In this document: piece by piece, positions 27,572 through 36,607 of the stretch | Position numbering within the stretch: the stretch's first letter is position 1 | How the letters are laid out: the number at the start of each line of letters is the position of its first letter | Assembly: GCA_050945795.1 (NCBI GenBank) | Contig: JBMNTP010000006.1 | Coordinates: 7,497 to 71,496 of the forward strand | Length of the DNA: 64,000 nucleotides | Direction: 5' to 3' | Source: JBMNTP01 sp050945795 | GTDB taxonomy: Bacteria > Bacillota > Clostridia > Christensenellales > MGBC116941 | Notes under the pieces: model-generated | Database searches by the model: none | What the model saw: only the letters and a program-made list of their open reading frames with translations | Told to the model about the DNA's origin: nothing | Program-made: the position numbers and the translations under genes

Positions 27572-28354
27572 ATGAACATTCTTGAAGCTATAGTGCTGGG
27601 CATAACGCAAGGCCTAACGGAATTCCTGCCGGTAAGCAGCTCGGGGCATCTCGTGCTTTTGCAGCAGATTTTCGGCATAACCGAGGGCAACCTCTTTTTC
27701 GCCGTAATGCTGCATGGCGGCACGCTTATAGCCGTTATCGCGGTTTTCAGAAAAGAGATACTCGAAATTATACTCCACCCTTTTTCAAAGCTCACCCTTT
27801 ATCTCGTACTCGCTACCATACCCACCGTTGTAATAGCCTTCCTGTTTAAAGACTTCTTCGACGGGCTTTACGGCGGCAAGCTGCTTTGGCTCGGCTTTTT
27901 GCTTACTACAATAGTGCTTTTTATAGCCGAAAAAACGCCGCGCGGCCGCAAAAATATAAACGAAATGCGCCCTTTAGCGGCGCTTACAATGGGCATAATG
28001 CAGGGCATAGCTATTATACCCGGCCTTTCAAGGAGCGGCTCAACTATAGCAGGCGCGCTTTTTAACAAGCTTGATCGCTCTTTCGCCGCCCGCTTCTCTT
28101 TCCTTATGAGCATACCCGTTATAATCGGCTCTATGATACTAGAAGGCAAAGACGTGCTGGAGGCCGGCGCGCTTGATATACAGTGGCTGCCGGTTATAGT
28201 GGGCGTATTGTTTGCGGCCGTTTCCGGCTTTATAGCCATAAAATTTATGCTGCGGCTGCTTAATCGCAGCAGTCTTATGGGCTTCGCCGTTTATACCGCG
28301 GTGCTAGGAGTGCTTATACTTTTAGACCAGTACCTGATCGGCTTGGTGTTTTAA
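27572..28354 (+). CDS. uppP: Undecaprenyl-diphosphatase UppP (BacA)
   Basis: Polytopic membrane enzyme (260 residues, about eight TM segments) that dephosphorylates undecaprenyl diphosphate to recycle the wall-lipid carrier and gives bacitracin tolerance. The active-site signatures are LTEFLPVSSSGHLVL (about 13-27) and IPGLSRSGSTIAGA (about 149-162). ATG with GGCGGAGGTG upstream. A monocistronic unit divergent from ychF. Confidence 0.97.
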   Translation: MNILEAIVLGITQGLTEFLPVSSSGHLVLLQQIFGITEGNLFFAVMLHGGTLIAVIAVFRKEILEIILHPFSKLTLYLVLATIPTVVIAFLFKDFFDGLYGGKLLWLGFLLTTIVLFIAEKTPRGRKNINEMRPLAALTMGIMQGIAIIPGLSRSGSTIAGALFNKLDRSFAARFSFLMSIPVIIGSMILEGKDVLEAGALDIQWLPVIVGVLFAAVSGFIAIKFMLRLLNRSSLMGFAVYTAVLGVLILLDQYLIGLVF

Positions 28355-28534
28355 CACCATAACCCCCGATTTTCAGGCATTTTTCGCGGCTGACAGCTTA
28401 TAGTCGCCCATATATTTATAGATATATAACTTGTTTCGGACATCGCCGACACGCTGCCAATTTCCGCCGACTTTCGTCAGTATCCGCCGTTCATTTGTTT
28501 TGTGCTGCGGTTTTTACTTTTCGCGATATGCGAC

Positions 28535-28563
28535 AAAAAGCGCCTTATTTAGCTAAGGCGCTT
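28535..28563 (-). terminator. Intrinsic terminator between uppP and radC
   Basis: Perfect stem AAGCGCCTTA/TAAGGCGCTT (28538-28547 and 28554-28563) with a 6-nt loop. The T-run (CTTTTTG) is on the minus strand, so it mainly serves radC, but the stem can work in either direction for convergent uppP. Confidence 0.8.
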
Positions 28564-28640
28564 ATTAATTGCTAATTATTTATATAGGATAAGCTTGTCC
28601 ATGAAATTCTTTGTAAAATGCCGAATCTTGTAAGCAGGCG

Positions 28641-29381
28641 TTAATCTAGAGCCGACCTCGGGGCGGTATCCGGGCTTTCCGCCGCCACATGTAAATACTC
28701 TTCGGTATATCCCGCCTCTATGACTTTTCTTTTGGCAAGGCTAAGGCAACCATTGTCTGTAACTATAATATGGTCACGCACAGCTATATTTATAGCATTT
28801 AGCGCCGTAACTATATTTTCCGTAACCTCTATATCCTCAACCGAAGCCTCCAAACTGCCGCCGGGATGGTTATGCGCCAATATAACAGCGAATGCCCTGC
28901 TCCTTATCGCCGCTTCCACCACCACTCTTGTATAAACCGGCAGCTCATTAACGGTGCCGGAGCATATTTTAACGGCAGCCTTTACCCTCGATTGCGAATC
29001 AAGGCATATTATATAAAATTCCTCATGGCTTCCCGACGTAAACAGAGTTGACGCATACTCTGCCGCCTGAGCCGGCGTAAGTATCAGCGGCGCGTGGCCC
29101 TGCTTGCTCTTTTGATACCTCTTCATAAGCCTCGGCATCATAGAAAGAAACACCGCAGTATTCTCCCCGACTCCTTCAACCTTCATCAAATCTCTGGGGT
29201 CGGCGTCCAAAACACCATGCAGTGAGCCGCATTTTTGTATAAGCCGGTGGGCTATTTCGTTTGTATCTTTTCGTGGAATGCAATAAAAAAGCAAAAGCTC
29301 CAATACCCTGTGATCCTCAAGAACATCAAGGCCATTATCAAGATATGATTTAATAAGCCTTTTTCTATGCCCTGTATGCAA
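28641..29381 (-). CDS. radC: RadC family JAB-domain protein
   Basis: A 246-residue RadC-type protein: helix-hairpin-helix region (RDLMKVEGVGENTAVFL) followed by a JAMM/MPN metalloprotease-like domain with HNHPGGSLEAS and the downstream Asp. Despite its name, a direct role in DNA repair is doubtful, and the JAB domain is probably a metal hydrolase. The frame is open to a TTG at 29456, but that start has its Shine-Dalgarno-like GAGGT directly against the codon. The TTG at 29381, behind GGGG, begins the family-like HTGHRKRL. I prefer the shorter form, which also leaves a normal leader after the promoter. Confidence 0.85.
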   Translation of the reverse strand: MHTGHRKRLIKSYLDNGLDVLEDHRVLELLLFYCIPRKDTNEIAHRLIQKCGSLHGVLDADPRDLMKVEGVGENTAVFLSMMPRLMKRYQKSKQGHAPLILTPAQAAEYASTLFTSGSHEEFYIICLDSQSRVKAAVKICSGTVNELPVYTRVVVEAAIRSRAFAVILAHNHPGGSLEASVEDIEVTENIVTALNAINIAVRDHIIVTDNGCLSLAKRKVIEAGYTEEYLHVAAESPDTAPRSALD

Positions 29382-29471
29382 AGCATCATCCCCAAACAAA
29401 ACCGGCCTTAAGCTTATTAATATGCCTTTATCCGGTGTAATAATAAGGACAGCCAAACCTCAATATATTGT

Positions 29472-29500
29472 ATTATATATGTTTTGGCTAAGACAGGCAA
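29472..29500 (-). promoter_or_regulatory. Sigma-A promoter of radC
   Basis: TTGCCT (29495-29500) and TATAAT (29472-29477) on the minus strand, 17-bp spacing. The predicted start near 29465 leaves a leader of about 80 nt to the preferred start. Confidence 0.7.
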
Positions 29501-29527
29501 CGAGGCCGGTATAATAACGGCGTCGGG

Positions 29528-29556
29528 TTGACTTTCGCCGCTACGAATACTACAAT
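29528..29556 (+). promoter_or_regulatory. Sigma-A promoter of yitT-pepV
   Basis: TTGACT (29528-29533) and TACAAT (29551-29556) on the plus strand with 17-bp spacing, about 45 bp before the ATG. Confidence 0.75.
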
Positions 29557-29603
29557 CTTGTTGTCTTTTATGAATAATAAAGTTATAAATTTACGGAGGA
29601 TAC

Positions 29604-30464
29604 ATGAATCAACAGTTAAAAAAACATATTAGAAATGTTCCCATCTATATTCTTAGTGGGTTTCTTGCAGCAATATCCATAAACGGCCTGCTTGTACCGC
29701 ATCAATTCATAGGGGCGGGCATAGGCGGCGTAGCCATGCTGACATATTATATGACCGGCTTTCCGGTATGGCTGTTTACAATTTTGGGAAACATACCATT
29801 GTTTTTATACGCGCTCAAACGCATCAGCCTGCCGTTTTGCCTTTCATCGGCGTTTTGTATGCTGATGTTGTCCTTCTTCCTCTGGCTGACGGACGGCTGG
29901 GTTATACCGGTTGAAAATCCTATAATAGTAGCGCTCAGCGCCGGCGTACTAAGCGGCTTAGGCTCCGGCCTTGCGCTTAGAGAAGGTTCGTCGTTGGGCG
30001 GCATAGGCGTACTTACCGTTATACTTAACAAAAAATTGTCGTTCCCGATAGGCGCTATTGATATGAGCATAAACGCTGTTATACTTATAGCGCTCGGCGT
30101 TTTTACCGGCTCTATAGAGTTGGCGCTGCTTTCCCTCGTAGCTATATACACCGCCAGCCTTGTAGTCGACTCGGTGCAAGAAGGCTTTAACCGCCGAAAG
30201 ACAATACTAATTATATCAAACCAATGGGGCGAAATAGCCGAGCGGCTATCTCGTGAGTTAAACCGCGGAGTAACCCTGCTTGACAGCGAAGGCTGGTATA
30301 CTCATACCAATCGTAAAATAGTATACTGTATAATAAGAACGATGGAATTGGCTCGCCTAAAGTCGATTGTGTTCTCGGAAGACCCCGACGCCTTCCTCTC
30401 TGTTATAGAAACGAGAGAGGTAATGGCCAAAACCTTCGATAATAAACCGGGAAGTGTAAAATGA
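29604..30464 (+). CDS. YitT family membrane protein (DUF161 + DUF2179)
   Basis: A 286-residue protein of the common Firmicute YitT family. Five to six N-terminal TM segments start after KHIRNVPIYILSGFLAAISINGLLVPHQFIG. Gly-rich loops (GAGIGGVAML, LGSGLALREGSSLGG) follow, and the last 90 residues or so form the soluble DUF2179 domain (RKTILIISNQWGEIAERL...). Function is not established in the family. GGAGG site before ATG. It overlaps pepV by four bases, an indication of joint expression, perhaps for peptide or amino-acid handling. Confidence 0.88.
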   Translation: MNQQLKKHIRNVPIYILSGFLAAISINGLLVPHQFIGAGIGGVAMLTYYMTGFPVWLFTILGNIPLFLYALKRISLPFCLSSAFCMLMLSFFLWLTDGWVIPVENPIIVALSAGVLSGLGSGLALREGSSLGGIGVLTVILNKKLSFPIGAIDMSINAVILIALGVFTGSIELALLSLVAIYTASLVVDSVQEGFNRRKTILIISNQWGEIAERLSRELNRGVTLLDSEGWYTHTNRKIVYCIIRTMELARLKSIVFSEDPDAFLSVIETREVMAKTFDNKPGSVK

Positions 30465-31759
30465 AGTATAAAGATTATTTAAACGACAATTTCCCCCGCA
30501 TGACGACTGACCTTGCCCGGCTTATATCCATAGACAGCTCGAAATCCGAGCCGAAGGACGGTATGCCGTACGGCGAAGGCCCTTTTCGCGCGCTAGAATG
30601 CGTTATGGATATAGCTAAAGAGCTAGGGCTTGATGCTCGCAGCGTTGATGGGCATGTCGCGGTTATCGAATATGGCAGCGGCCCAAAAACGCTTGGAGTG
30701 CTAACGCATGCCGATGTTGTGCCGGCCGGCGATAAGTTTAAAGTGCCACCTTTTGGCGGCATTATAAAGGACAATCGCATGTACGGCCGCGGCACAGTCG
30801 ACAATAAAGGCCCTGCCGTAGCGTCAATATACGCGCTCGCCGCCCTTAAAGCCACCGGCTTTGTTCCCCGCGACACAATACGGCTTATAATCGGCTCGGA
30901 CGAGGAGAGCGGCTGGGCAGACTTAAGATATTACGCACAAAAAGAAAAGCTGCCCGATTACGGCTTTTCACCCGATGGCGATTATCCCGTTATAAACTGC
31001 GAAAAAGGCGTGCTGCATTTGAGCCTTAAAAAACGGCTTGATAAAAGCGATTATGCCGGCGTTAAGCGCATATCCGCCGGCCATAGAGCCAATATGGTGC
31101 CGGACTACGCCGAAATCGAGTATGAGAACGGCGGCAAGCTGCGCTTTGACGGCGTAAGTGCCCACGGCAGCGCTCCGCACTGCGGCGACAGCGCTTTGTT
31201 CAAGCTGCTTGAAGCCTCACCATCCTTTAATATACCGCAGCCGCTTGGCGAGGCGCTAAGCTGGATACGCCAAAGCTTTTCAAATACCTTCCATGGCGAA
31301 AATGTAGGGCTTAACCTTTCCGACGAGCAAAGCGGCCGCCTTACGCTAAACCCCGGCGTGCTTAATCTCTCGGACGGATTGCTTGAGCTTTTAATAGATA
31401 TACGCTATCCCGTCTCTTTCGCGCGAGACGATATAATGCGGCGGCTTAGCCCCGCAATTGAAAAGGCCGGCTTTATAATAGAATTATTAAACGAGCACGA
31501 CCCTCACTATGTAGCGCCCGACCACCCGCTAGTTAAAACGCTACTCGAAGTTTACGAACGCGAGACGGGCCTAAAGGGCGAATGCCTGTCAATAGGCGGC
31601 GCCACATACGCGCGCGCTATACCCGACGCCGTAACCTTTGGGCCGGTTTTCCCCGGCACAGCATCGCTATGCCATCAGCCGGACGAATATATAGAGCTTC
31701 ACGAGCTAAAGCTCAATGCGCATATAATAGCCTCCGCCATGTATGAGCTTACAAAATAA
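30461..31759 (+). CDS. pepV: M20 family dipeptidase (PepV/Sapep type)
   Basis: Zinc dipeptidase of 432 residues that cleaves dipeptides in the cytoplasm. Metal-site motifs are THADVVPAGD (first His/Asp), GRGTVDNKGP (bridging Asp), GSDEESGW (catalytic Glu pair), FSPDGDYP, and the late His in SLCHQPDEYI. The family-specific N-terminus (LISIDSSKSEP, YGEGPFRALE) is clear. The ATG overlaps the yitT stop. An intergenic repeat begins 11 bp after its stop. Confidence 0.92.
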   Translation: MKYKDYLNDNFPRMTTDLARLISIDSSKSEPKDGMPYGEGPFRALECVMDIAKELGLDARSVDGHVAVIEYGSGPKTLGVLTHADVVPAGDKFKVPPFGGIIKDNRMYGRGTVDNKGPAVASIYALAALKATGFVPRDTIRLIIGSDEESGWADLRYYAQKEKLPDYGFSPDGDYPVINCEKGVLHLSLKKRLDKSDYAGVKRISAGHRANMVPDYAEIEYENGGKLRFDGVSAHGSAPHCGDSALFKLLEASPSFNIPQPLGEALSWIRQSFSNTFHGENVGLNLSDEQSGRLTLNPGVLNLSDGLLELLIDIRYPVSFARDDIMRRLSPAIEKAGFIIELLNEHDPHYVAPDHPLVKTLLEVYERETGLKGECLSIGGATYARAIPDAVTFGPVFPGTASLCHQPDEYIELHELKLNAHIIASAMYELTK

Positions 31760-31770
31760 GCGTGGGAAGG

Positions 31771-31830
31771 GTAACGTTGGAGGCTCTGCCATGAAACCTC
31801 CGCTCAAGGGACAAGTCCCTTGAGAATCCC
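31771..31830 (+). repeat. Intergenic repeat copy A
   Basis: Sixty-base module containing GGCTCTGCC, then an AAGGGAC palindrome (arms CTCAAGGGAC 31803-31812 and GTCCCTTGAG 31815-31824), then ATCCCC. A diverged copy lies inverted at 31886-31946, with a terminator-like hairpin between them. It looks like a REP or MITE-like dispersed element. Other genomic copies are not visible in this window. Confidence 0.6.
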
Positions 31831-31854
31831 CTTGTAAATAACTCACCCAACAAA

Positions 31855-31880
31855 GAAAACGCCTTTCTAAAGGCGTTTTC
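31855..31880. terminator. Bidirectional terminator hairpin between pepV and apbE
   Basis: Perfect stem GAAAACGCCTTT/AAAGGCGTTTTC (31855-31866 and 31869-31880) with a CT loop. A/T-rich arms on both sides allow use by pepV (+) and apbE (-). It is framed by the two inverted repeat copies. Confidence 0.75.
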
Positions 31881-31885
31881 TCTAT

Positions 31886-31946
31886 GGGATCCTTAAAGGC
31901 AATTGTCCCTTAAGCAGGGGCGCAGGGGCAGAGCCCCCGCAACCTC
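31886..31946 (-). repeat. Intergenic repeat copy B (inverted relative to copy A)
   Basis: Read on the minus strand it runs GGGGGCTCTGCCCC, then TTAAGGGACAATTGCC, then GGATCCC, in the same order as copy A. It ends exactly at the apbE stop codon. Confidence 0.6.
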
Positions 31947-32921
31947 TTACATAAGTTCAAACGGTATTTCCGTACCTATGCCCGACGACTTAACTATGCT
32001 GCCGTCATCGAGTATAAACAGCGCCTCAACACCTTCTATGCTTTCAGCAAGCGCCAAACCCTTTTCAGCGCCCAATACGAAAAACGCCGTACTTAGCGCA
32101 TCCCCATCGACAGATTTATCAGACACCACCGTCACCGACTGCACTCCGTTCGCCGCCGGCATTCCTGTTTTGGGATCAATCAAATGATGATACAGCTCGC
32201 CGTCTCTTTCAAAAAACCGCTCATATACGCCGGACGTAACAATCGACTTATCCCGCACGCGCAATACGCCCATGCCCTCGTCCCTGTTCTTAAACGGCTG
32301 CCTTATAGCTATGCGCCACTCGCCGCCCGACGGTCTACTGCCAACGGCGTATATGTTGCCGCCAAGGTCTATAAGCGCGTTTTTAACGCCGTTTTCTTTT
32401 AAAAAGTCTGATATACGATCGGCGATATATCCTTTGGCTATGCCGCCCAGTTCAACGCTCATGCCCTCACCAAGCGTTACGGTATTGCCGTCTATAGATA
32501 TGCCTTTATAGCCTACAAACGGCAGCGCCGCTAAAAGCTCGTCCTTTGTCGGCATACGTTCGCTTTCGCCAAACTCCCACAGCGTGCTTACCGGCGCTAT
32601 GCTTATATCAAACGCTCCGCCGCTTATGTCGCTGTATTCAATCGCCGCAGCTATAAGCTCGGCTGTATCATAGCTAAGCTCAAGGCTGCCCTCTTTATTG
32701 AGCCGCGATATTTCGCTTACGGCTATTGTGCGGCTGAGCTTGTTCTCATAATCTCGGCAAAGCTGAAAGGCTTCATCAAGAAGCCTCTCATCGCTAGTGC
32801 CGTAAATTTTTATAGACACCCATGTATCAAGCATAAATCGGGTGTCGCCGACCTCTCCCGCAGCGCAGCTAGAAAAAAGCAGCGCTATAAGGAGAATCGG
32901 CAAAAGTAATAAGCGTTTCAT
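31947..32921 (-). CDS. apbE: FAD:protein FMN transferase ApbE, lipoprotein
   Basis: Flavin transferase (324 residues) that covalently attaches FMN to Thr in extracytoplasmic flavoproteins such as RnfG/RnfD. It is a lipoprotein (signal ending FSSC, Cys about 19). Typical segments: TRFMLDTWVSIKIYG, DISIAPVSTLWEFG, VELGGIAKGYIADR (Mg/FAD site), ALIDLGGNIYAVG, and HHLIDPKTGMPA near the C-terminus. It lies 3 bp after tkt in one operon. An Rnf complex is not in the window, but would fit the anaerobic metabolism suggested by nifJ. Confidence 0.95.
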   Translation of the reverse strand: MKRLLLLPILLIALLFSSCAAGEVGDTRFMLDTWVSIKIYGTSDERLLDEAFQLCRDYENKLSRTIAVSEISRLNKEGSLELSYDTAELIAAAIEYSDISGGAFDISIAPVSTLWEFGESERMPTKDELLAALPFVGYKGISIDGNTVTLGEGMSVELGGIAKGYIADRISDFLKENGVKNALIDLGGNIYAVGSRPSGGEWRIAIRQPFKNRDEGMGVLRVRDKSIVTSGVYERFFERDGELYHHLIDPKTGMPAANGVQSVTVVSDKSVDGDALSTAFFVLGAEKGLALAESIEGVEALFILDDGSIVKSSGIGTEIPFELM

Positions 32922-32924
32922 GCT

Positions 32925-34913
32925 TTATGCTTTTATTACCTCCAAAGCCTTTGCAACCACGTTTTCTACTGTAAAACCGAACTTCTCGAAAAGCTGCGGC
33001 GCAGGAGCCGATTCACCGAACCTGTCAAGCGATATAACCGCTCCCTTCGATCCGGCATACCTATGCCAGCCAAGTGACGCCGCCGCCTCAACTGTTACGC
33101 GGGCGGTTACGCCTTCTGGCAATACAGAAGCCTTATAAGCCTCGTCCTGCTCCTCAAACAACGTCATAGACGGCATACTTACCACCCTCGCGTCTACGCC
33201 TTGCTTTGCCAGCTCCTCTTTGGCCTTATAAACAAACTCCACCTCCGAGCCAGACGCTATAAGTATAACATCAGGCGACGCTTTAGTGCTGTCGGCTAAT
33301 ATATAGCCGCCTTTAAGCGCCTTCTCGCCAGTTCCCTCATACTGCGGCAGATTCTGACGGGTAAGCGCCAACGCCGTAGGGCGTCCCACCGTAAGAGCGT
33401 AATACCACGCCGCCGCCGTTTCTTTGTAGTCGGCGGGCCGGAACTCAACTACTCCCGGCGTGCTGCGTATGCAGGCTAGCTGTTCTATCGGCTGATGCGT
33501 AGGTCCATCCTCGCCCACACCTATGCTATCATGTGTAAGCACATACGTTACCGGCAGCTCCATAAGAGCAGACAGTCGCATAGACGGCTTGAGGTAGTCA
33601 GAGAATATCAGGAAAGTAGCTACATAAGGTATTATGCCGCCATGCGCCGCCATGCCGTTGGCTATAGCCGCCATAGCGTGTTCCCTTACGCCAAAATGTA
33701 TGTTTGTGCCTTTGCGGTTTTCTTTTGAGAAATACTCCCGCTCACTCATAGTGCTTTTATTGGAAGGCCCAAGGTCGGCCGAGCCGCCCATAAGGTTTGG
33801 TATGATACCGGCCAGCTTATTAACCACTTTGTTTGAGCTGTTGCGGGTGGCGTCCGGCTTGCCGTCGCATTCGTAAAGGTCGCCGACAGCGTCAATAGCC
33901 TTTTTGACCGCCGCAGGATCGTGCCACTGCTTGAACTGCTCAGCCAGCTCGGGATACGCCTTTGCGTATTCTTCAAACGCCGCCAGCCATTGTGCTTCGC
34001 TGCGCTGTCCCTTTTCTATAATTTCTTTCATATGCGCCGAAACTTCTTCCGGCACAACAAAGCTCTTTTCAGGATCAAAGCCCAGCTTTTCTTTTGTAAC
34101 TTTAACGCCTTCTTCTCCAAGCGGCTCGCCGTGCGCCTTTGCCATACCCTCAACAGGAGTCGCGTATCCTATGCGCGTTTTAACCCTTATAAAGGACGGG
34201 CGTTCGGTATCCGCCTTGGCCTTTTCTATTGCCGAGGATATAGCTTCTATATCGTTTCCGTCCTCAACTTCCAGCGTCTGCCAGCCGTAGGCGTCAAACC
34301 TCTTTAGTACGTCTTCTGTAAAAGCAATGTCGGTGCTGCCTTCTATAGTTATGGCGTTGGAGTCGTATATAACAATTAGCTTTCCAAGCCCCAGCGTTCC
34401 GGCAAGGGATGCCGCCTCCGCCGAAATGCCCTCCATGAGGCAGCCATCGCCGGTTAGAGCGTATGTAAAGTGATCTACTACATTATGGCCTTCCCTGTTG
34501 AAAACCGCCGCCAAATGCGTCTCAGCCATCGCCATGCCCACAGCGTTTGCTATGCCCTGCCCAAGCGGCCCCGTCGTTACCTCAACGCCGGGCGTATGCC
34601 GGTATTCAGGATGCCCCGCCGCCTTGCTGCCGAGCTGACGGAATTTTTTAAGGTCGTCGATGCTAACATCGTATCCAAAAAGATGCAGCAGCGAGTATAT
34701 AAGCATAGAAGCATGCCCCGCCGACAGCACGAACCTGTCTCTGTCCACCCAATTAGGGTTTTTGCCGTTGGCTTTAAGATACCTTGCCCACAGCGCATAC
34801 GCCATAGGCGCCGCCCCCATAGGCATACCGGGATGCCCGGAATTTGCCGCTTGAACTCCATCCGCCGATAAAACGCGAATTGTATTAACTGCAAGCTGTT
34901 CTGTCTTGTTCAC
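32925..34913 (-). CDS. tkt: Transketolase
   Basis: Full-length, 662-residue TPP enzyme of the non-oxidative pentose phosphate pathway. Signatures: the N-terminal SGHPGMPMGAAPMAYALW, the TPP motif GDGCLMEGISAEAASLAGTL, the pyrimidine-domain THDSIGVGEDGPTHQPIEQL, and the C-terminal domain ending GFTVENVVAKALEVI. GTG start with GGAGGAG six bases upstream. Promoter-like TTGATT and TATAAT lie about 45 bp before the start (34954-34981, 16-bp spacing). Followed directly by apbE. Confidence 0.97.
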   Translation of the reverse strand: MNKTEQLAVNTIRVLSADGVQAANSGHPGMPMGAAPMAYALWARYLKANGKNPNWVDRDRFVLSAGHASMLIYSLLHLFGYDVSIDDLKKFRQLGSKAAGHPEYRHTPGVEVTTGPLGQGIANAVGMAMAETHLAAVFNREGHNVVDHFTYALTGDGCLMEGISAEAASLAGTLGLGKLIVIYDSNAITIEGSTDIAFTEDVLKRFDAYGWQTLEVEDGNDIEAISSAIEKAKADTERPSFIRVKTRIGYATPVEGMAKAHGEPLGEEGVKVTKEKLGFDPEKSFVVPEEVSAHMKEIIEKGQRSEAQWLAAFEEYAKAYPELAEQFKQWHDPAAVKKAIDAVGDLYECDGKPDATRNSSNKVVNKLAGIIPNLMGGSADLGPSNKSTMSEREYFSKENRKGTNIHFGVREHAMAAIANGMAAHGGIIPYVATFLIFSDYLKPSMRLSALMELPVTYVLTHDSIGVGEDGPTHQPIEQLACIRSTPGVVEFRPADYKETAAAWYYALTVGRPTALALTRQNLPQYEGTGEKALKGGYILADSTKASPDVILIASGSEVEFVYKAKEELAKQGVDARVVSMPSMTLFEEQDEAYKASVLPEGVTARVTVEAAASLGWHRYAGSKGAVISLDRFGESAPAPQLFEKFGFTVENVVAKALEVIKA

Positions 34914-34953
34914 AGTTTACTCCTCCTCTATCGATACAAATTTTATCTGTTCC

Positions 34954-34981
34954 ATTATATCATGCCGCACCGCCCAATCAA
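34954..34981 (-). promoter_or_regulatory. Probable promoter of tkt-apbE
   Basis: TTGATT (34976-34981) and TATAAT (34954-34959) on the minus strand with 16-bp spacing. Confidence 0.6.
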
Positions 34982-35002
34982 ATCAGCGATATAATCGGCG
35001 CC

Positions 35003-36361
35003 TTATGCCACAATCCCAAGTATGGAAGAGGCGAGCGAAAAGTAAATAAGCAGCGAGCAAGCGTCTACTATGGTAGAAATCATAGGGCTGGCCATAAGGG
35101 CGGGATCAAGCTTTATACTTTTGGCAAAAAGCGGCAACAGACAGCCGACAGCCTTCGCCACAATAACCGTACCGTACATGCTAAGCGATACAACTAGTGC
35201 GGTAAGAGGGGTAGCGCCGTCTAAAACTATCGCCTTTAAAAAACATACCGTAGATAAAGCTAACCCGACCATAAGGCTTACCTTAAATTCTTTAAGAAGT
35301 ATGCGCCCCGCATCGCTAAGCTCAACCTCGCCTAACGCTATGCCGCGGATAACCATCGTTGACGCCTGAGAGCCGGCGTTGCCGCCGGTACCCATGAGCA
35401 TGGGTATGTATATCGCCAGCATAAGCGTGTTTGACAGTACGCTTTCAAATTTATGAATTATAAAGCCGGTTATAGTCGCCGATATCATAAGTATCATAAG
35501 CCATAGTATACGCCTTTTCGCTAGCGTTACCGGCTCGGTTTTTAAATAAGCCTCGTCAGATGGCCGTATCGCCGCCATCTTCTCAAAGTCCTCTGTGTTT
35601 TCATCCTGTATAACGTCGACTATATCGTCTATTGTGATTATGCCTACCAGCCGGTTTTCGTTATCGACAACCGGCATCGCCATAAGGTCGTACTTAACGA
35701 AGGAATCGGCCACCGTTTCCTGATCGTCAAGCGTATGTGCGCTTATAACATTTGTCTGCATTATATCGCCTACAAGCGTTTCTTCCCGCTCCACTATAAG
35801 CTTTTTAAGCGATACAACACCGGTAAGCTTTCTAAAATTATCTATAACATAACAGGTATATACAGTTTCTTTTGTAAGGCCGGTTTTCCTTATCTCGTTT
35901 AGCGCGTCATGCACAGTAAAGCGCTCATGGAGCTCCACCATTTCAATCGTCATAAGCGATCCGGCGGAGTTTTCTGGATAGTTTAAAAAGTGGTTTATTG
36001 TCTTTCGCATATCCTCGCTGGTGTTTTGCAAAACCTTTTTAACTACGTTTGCCGGCACCTCCTCAAGAAAGTCTACAACGTCGTCAATAAAAAGGTCGTC
36101 TATAAGCATGCGTATTTCGCGGCCCGACGCCGTCTCAACAATAAACTGCTGCGTATCGGCGTCGAGGTAGGCAAATACCTCAGCGCCCAAATCCTTAGGC
36201 AGCATTCTAAAAATGCGCAGCGCCCTCTCTCTTGACGGCTCATCGATTTCATCGTACAGCAAGTCAAGAAAAGCTGCTATATCCGCCGCGTTAACATCAA
36301 CTATCTGCTTTTTGAACTCGGCCCACTGCCCCGTTTCAAAAAGCTTCATTACATCGTCCAT
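35003..36361 (-). CDS. mgtE: Magnesium transporter MgtE
   Basis: Mg2+-gated Mg2+ channel of 452 residues. Order of domains: cytoplasmic helical N domain (about 1-130), tandem CBS domains (about 130-260, including SAHTLDDQETVADSFVKYDLMAMPVVD), plug helix, and five TM helices (about 285-452) with the pore-region motif MGTGGNAGSQAS. It starts at ATG behind a strong GGGAGGGG. A 240-nt leader with a terminator just before the gene suggests control by attenuation. Confidence 0.96.
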   Translation of the reverse strand: MDDVMKLFETGQWAEFKKQIVDVNAADIAAFLDLLYDEIDEPSRERALRIFRMLPKDLGAEVFAYLDADTQQFIVETASGREIRMLIDDLFIDDVVDFLEEVPANVVKKVLQNTSEDMRKTINHFLNYPENSAGSLMTIEMVELHERFTVHDALNEIRKTGLTKETVYTCYVIDNFRKLTGVVSLKKLIVEREETLVGDIMQTNVISAHTLDDQETVADSFVKYDLMAMPVVDNENRLVGIITIDDIVDVIQDENTEDFEKMAAIRPSDEAYLKTEPVTLAKRRILWLMILMISATITGFIIHKFESVLSNTLMLAIYIPMLMGTGGNAGSQASTMVIRGIALGEVELSDAGRILLKEFKVSLMVGLALSTVCFLKAIVLDGATPLTALVVSLSMYGTVIVAKAVGCLLPLFAKSIKLDPALMASPMISTIVDACSLLIYFSLASSILGIVA

Positions 36362-36401
36362 AGCTTTGCCCCTCCCCCGTCACATGTTATAATTCCGGCA
36401 T

Positions 36402-36437
36402 AAAAAAAGCCGGACGCCGATATAATCGGCATACGGG
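36402..36437 (-). terminator. Terminator inside the mgtE leader (attenuator candidate)
   Basis: On the minus strand an inner stem GCCGAT/ATCGGC, extended by GCC/GGC pairs across an internal loop, is followed by seven T residues (36402-36408). It ends about 40 nt before the mgtE start and lies downstream of the promoter, so it can only make sense as a regulated attenuator, or as a residual terminator of something upstream. Confidence 0.65.
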
Positions 36438-36600
36438 CATAACCAAGGCTACAAAGCGAAACCGCGGCCTAAAGCGCGGCTTATTTACAAGCGGCGCAGC
36501 CAGGCGGCACAGCCAAGCTCCTAGTCAAAGGTATGCCTTCATCGCTTCTACTTCGCCCTCCTTCGTCCACTCGGCTCACCTCCGCTTGCGTAATTCATAC
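36438..36600 (-). promoter_or_regulatory. Structured 5' leader of mgtE, unclassified riboswitch candidate
   Basis: The gap between mgtE and spoIIQ (36362-36760) holds no gene. On the minus strand the predicted leader has an outer stem CAAGCGG/CCGCTTG, an inner stem AGCCGAG/CTTGGCT, a small hairpin AAGGCATACCTT and further GC-rich stems before the terminator. MgtE genes are often controlled by the M-box Mg2+ riboswitch, but I do not find its conserved segments beyond a GGTGAG. It may be a divergent M-box, another riboswitch, or a mobile GC-rich repeat. Confidence 0.4.
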
Positions 36601-36607
36601 TATATTT

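Noticed and set aside
36438..36600. M-box Mg2+ riboswitch call for the mgtE leader
   Set aside because: Only GGTGAG matches. The conserved loops and the 3' GCTAAAGCTCTACGA-like segment are absent, so it is reported as unclassified.
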